Part shown: in pieces, positions 62,401-64,000 of the stretch | Position numbering within the stretch: the stretch's first letter is position 1 | How the letters are laid out: every line of letters begins with the position of its first letter | Assembly: GCA_013397935.1 (NCBI GenBank) | Contig: VZRN01004349.1 | Coordinates: forward strand, 98,640-162,639 | Length of the DNA stretch: 64,000 nt | Source of the DNA: Dasyornis broadbenti | Lineage: Eukaryota; Chordata; Aves; Passeriformes; Dasyornithidae | Reading direction: 5' to 3' | The notes under the pieces: generated by a model | Databases searched by the model: none | Told to the model about the DNA's origin: nothing | The model's input: only the letters and a program-made list of their open reading frames with translations | Translations under genes and position numbers: made by a program

Positions 62401-64000
62401 AGTCTAACAAAATGCTGTAGTCTTGGCTCTGCACTGAGGAATGTGCAAGTAGGTCTGGCTGTGGGAAGACTCTTGTACTTAGAGGTGTAGGGATGCTTCC
62501 CTCAACAATGAGGAGGACAAACCAGATATAACAGGAGGTTTCGTACTGTTGGAACAAATTAAACCACTTTTATTAAAGCAAACAAGGCAGTTCAGATCCT
62601 TTGATATATCCACAGTGCCTACATCCTGCAGATGTCTCACTTCAGTCAATTAATCAGCCTTTTCCCAGAGCATGGTAACTGTTTATGCAATCCACTTTGA
62701 TATGTTTTATAGCATTTCCTTTAATCCTCCCCAACTTTTCATCCCTGGCAAAAGCTTTATGGTAACATAAACCGTAATTGTGCAGTAAAGAAAATCACCT
62801 TATGTTTCAGTCTACAACTGCTTTATCACCCTCATCCTAACATACATAACCTACACTCAAACAGCTAAATATAGGCTGGGAAGCATACTGTTTTAATAGC
62901 ACGTAAACGCAATGACTTTGTGACAAAGAACTTAACCTCTGTCAGGGACAGAGTCAGAACTGTCTAGGGGACCTTTATACTTCTCAGTCAATGACATTTA
63001 TTGCCATTAGAGCTGGCAGATATTTTTCTGAATAGAAAATCTTTCACAAAGACAAAAAGGAAGACAAAAGCCCTTTATCCTCCCTGAGAATACCTTTTTT
63101 TTTTTTTTTAATTGAAAGCATTCTAAAACAATTTTCTACTGTTTAAAATAACAATTTTTTCATTCGATTTCTATCTTTTTATTTCATGGAAACCAGAAAT
63201 TAAAAAAGCTACAAGTGAAAACTTGTAAAAATATGAACTGTTTATAAAAAATAAATCTAAATATTTTGCATTGAAAAAGTAAATTCAAAAAAATTAATCA
63301 GCTACTGATGTTTCCTTTAATCTTTCTTTACATAAAAAAATGCATTGGGATCTACCAGCGTCTCTCATCCTTTGTCTAATTTTGAGTCTTATTTTCAGAA
63401 AATAAGATGTCTGTAGAAAACTTCTGGTCAACACAACCACAAAATCCCCTGAGTATCGTACTTTAGAGCATAAATCTGAAGCACCGTTTCATGTTTTAAG
63501 TGTTGAAAATCACTGTGCTAAACGACAACTGCCAAGAAATAAACTTAGGTTGTAAACCTCAATCTCTTTCCTCACTCCTTTTCCTCCTTTTACACTTGCT
63601 GATTACCACTAAGAAAATCTAAGCCTGTAGAGAGATTCTCTAGGATTTATAAACAGCATTTTTATGCAAATTAATCTATGTCAGCAGGTTTGATTTTGTT
63701 TAGATTTCTCCCTCTCCCAAAGGACAACTGAGATAATTCCTCCCCAGCACTTGGCCACAGGGCTTCATGATATATACCATCAGTAATTCTATTCTTTACC
63801 TTAACACTGCACAATTTTTTAGCTATATGTTTTTTTCCCCCCTTTTTACTTTCTCTTTAGGTTAGACAAATGTTATGGATTACATTGGGATCATTTCCAG
63901 TCTTGCTTTTCTGTCCCATACTATACTGCAATGATCCTTAATTGACAGTAAATAGAGAAAATGCAGTCATCCTTGTAAAGCAGCTGTTCTAGGAATATAA
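59442..64000. other. AT-rich non-coding stretch
   Basis: No gene, RNA or named transposon recognised to the end of the window. Around 62547-62816 there is an AATAAA on the minus strand and TG/CA-like ends reminiscent of an LTR, but I could not find target-site duplications. Poly-T at about 63096-63109. Confidence 0.5.

Noticed and set aside
62547..62816. LTR-like block: TG/CA-type ends and a minus-strand AATAAA
   Set aside because: The flanking bases do not form a target-site duplication (cgtac versus actgc), and no primer-binding site, polypurine tract or second LTR was seen.

Overview
This 64 kb window looks like AT-rich, gene-poor nuclear DNA from a bird. Every well-supported feature is a decayed copy of CR1 (chicken repeat 1), the dominant non-LTR retrotransposon of birds. 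The copies carry the avian-type 3' end: a stretch resembling 'ggtcccttccaaccc', then short 'ttctatgattctatga' repeats. CR1 also occurs in crocodilians and turtles, so the bird call is strong but not absolute. I see no bacterial operon, phage, CRISPR array, rRNA or tRNA gene, and no intact protein-coding gene. The sequence is most simply read as intergenic desert or long intron.

Layout. 1-15.9 kb is mostly unmarked DNA with one small CR1 scrap (about 2.28-2.49 kb). It also holds two weak candidate 3'-terminal coding exons: minus strand 1138-1310, whose acceptor is at its high-coordinate side, and plus strand 9539-9657. A perfect 13-bp-arm palindrome lies at 13575-13603. 15.96-17.43 kb is a 1.5 kb 5'-truncated CR1 with a recognisable but dead reverse transcriptase. 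19-24 kb holds four CR1 tails or fragments in both orientations. 24-34 kb is featureless apart from one ambiguous base. 34.4-37 kb is a CR1 cluster: a minus-strand 3' fragment abutting a plus-strand endonuclease/RT fragment, then a second minus-strand copy whose tail carries an (AGAAT)n microsatellite. 38-40.4 kb is locally GC-richer and unassigned, with a CA microsatellite between two copies of a 22-bp repeat. 42-44 kb has two more CR1 tails. At 44789-44930 there is a 142-base assembly gap whose right edge is strongly CpG-rich, the only CpG-island-like sequence in the window. At 47.5 kb a poly-T block, a single N and a duplicated 36-base flank point to a local assembly problem. 57.1-58.0 kb is a minus-strand CR1 RT fragment. 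The rest to 64 kb is unmarked.

Working together: nothing here forms a pathway. None of the three long CR1 copies could encode an active enzyme. The points most worth following are the CpG-rich gap edge (a possible promoter or first exon), the head-to-head CR1 structure at 34.4-36.1 kb (possible twin-priming inversion), the two candidate exons, and the probable assembly artefact at 47.5 kb. I did not find evidence for an undescribed biological system. By my rough estimate, open frames of about 100 codons are expected by chance a few times in a window of this size and base composition, so ORF length alone was not used as evidence.
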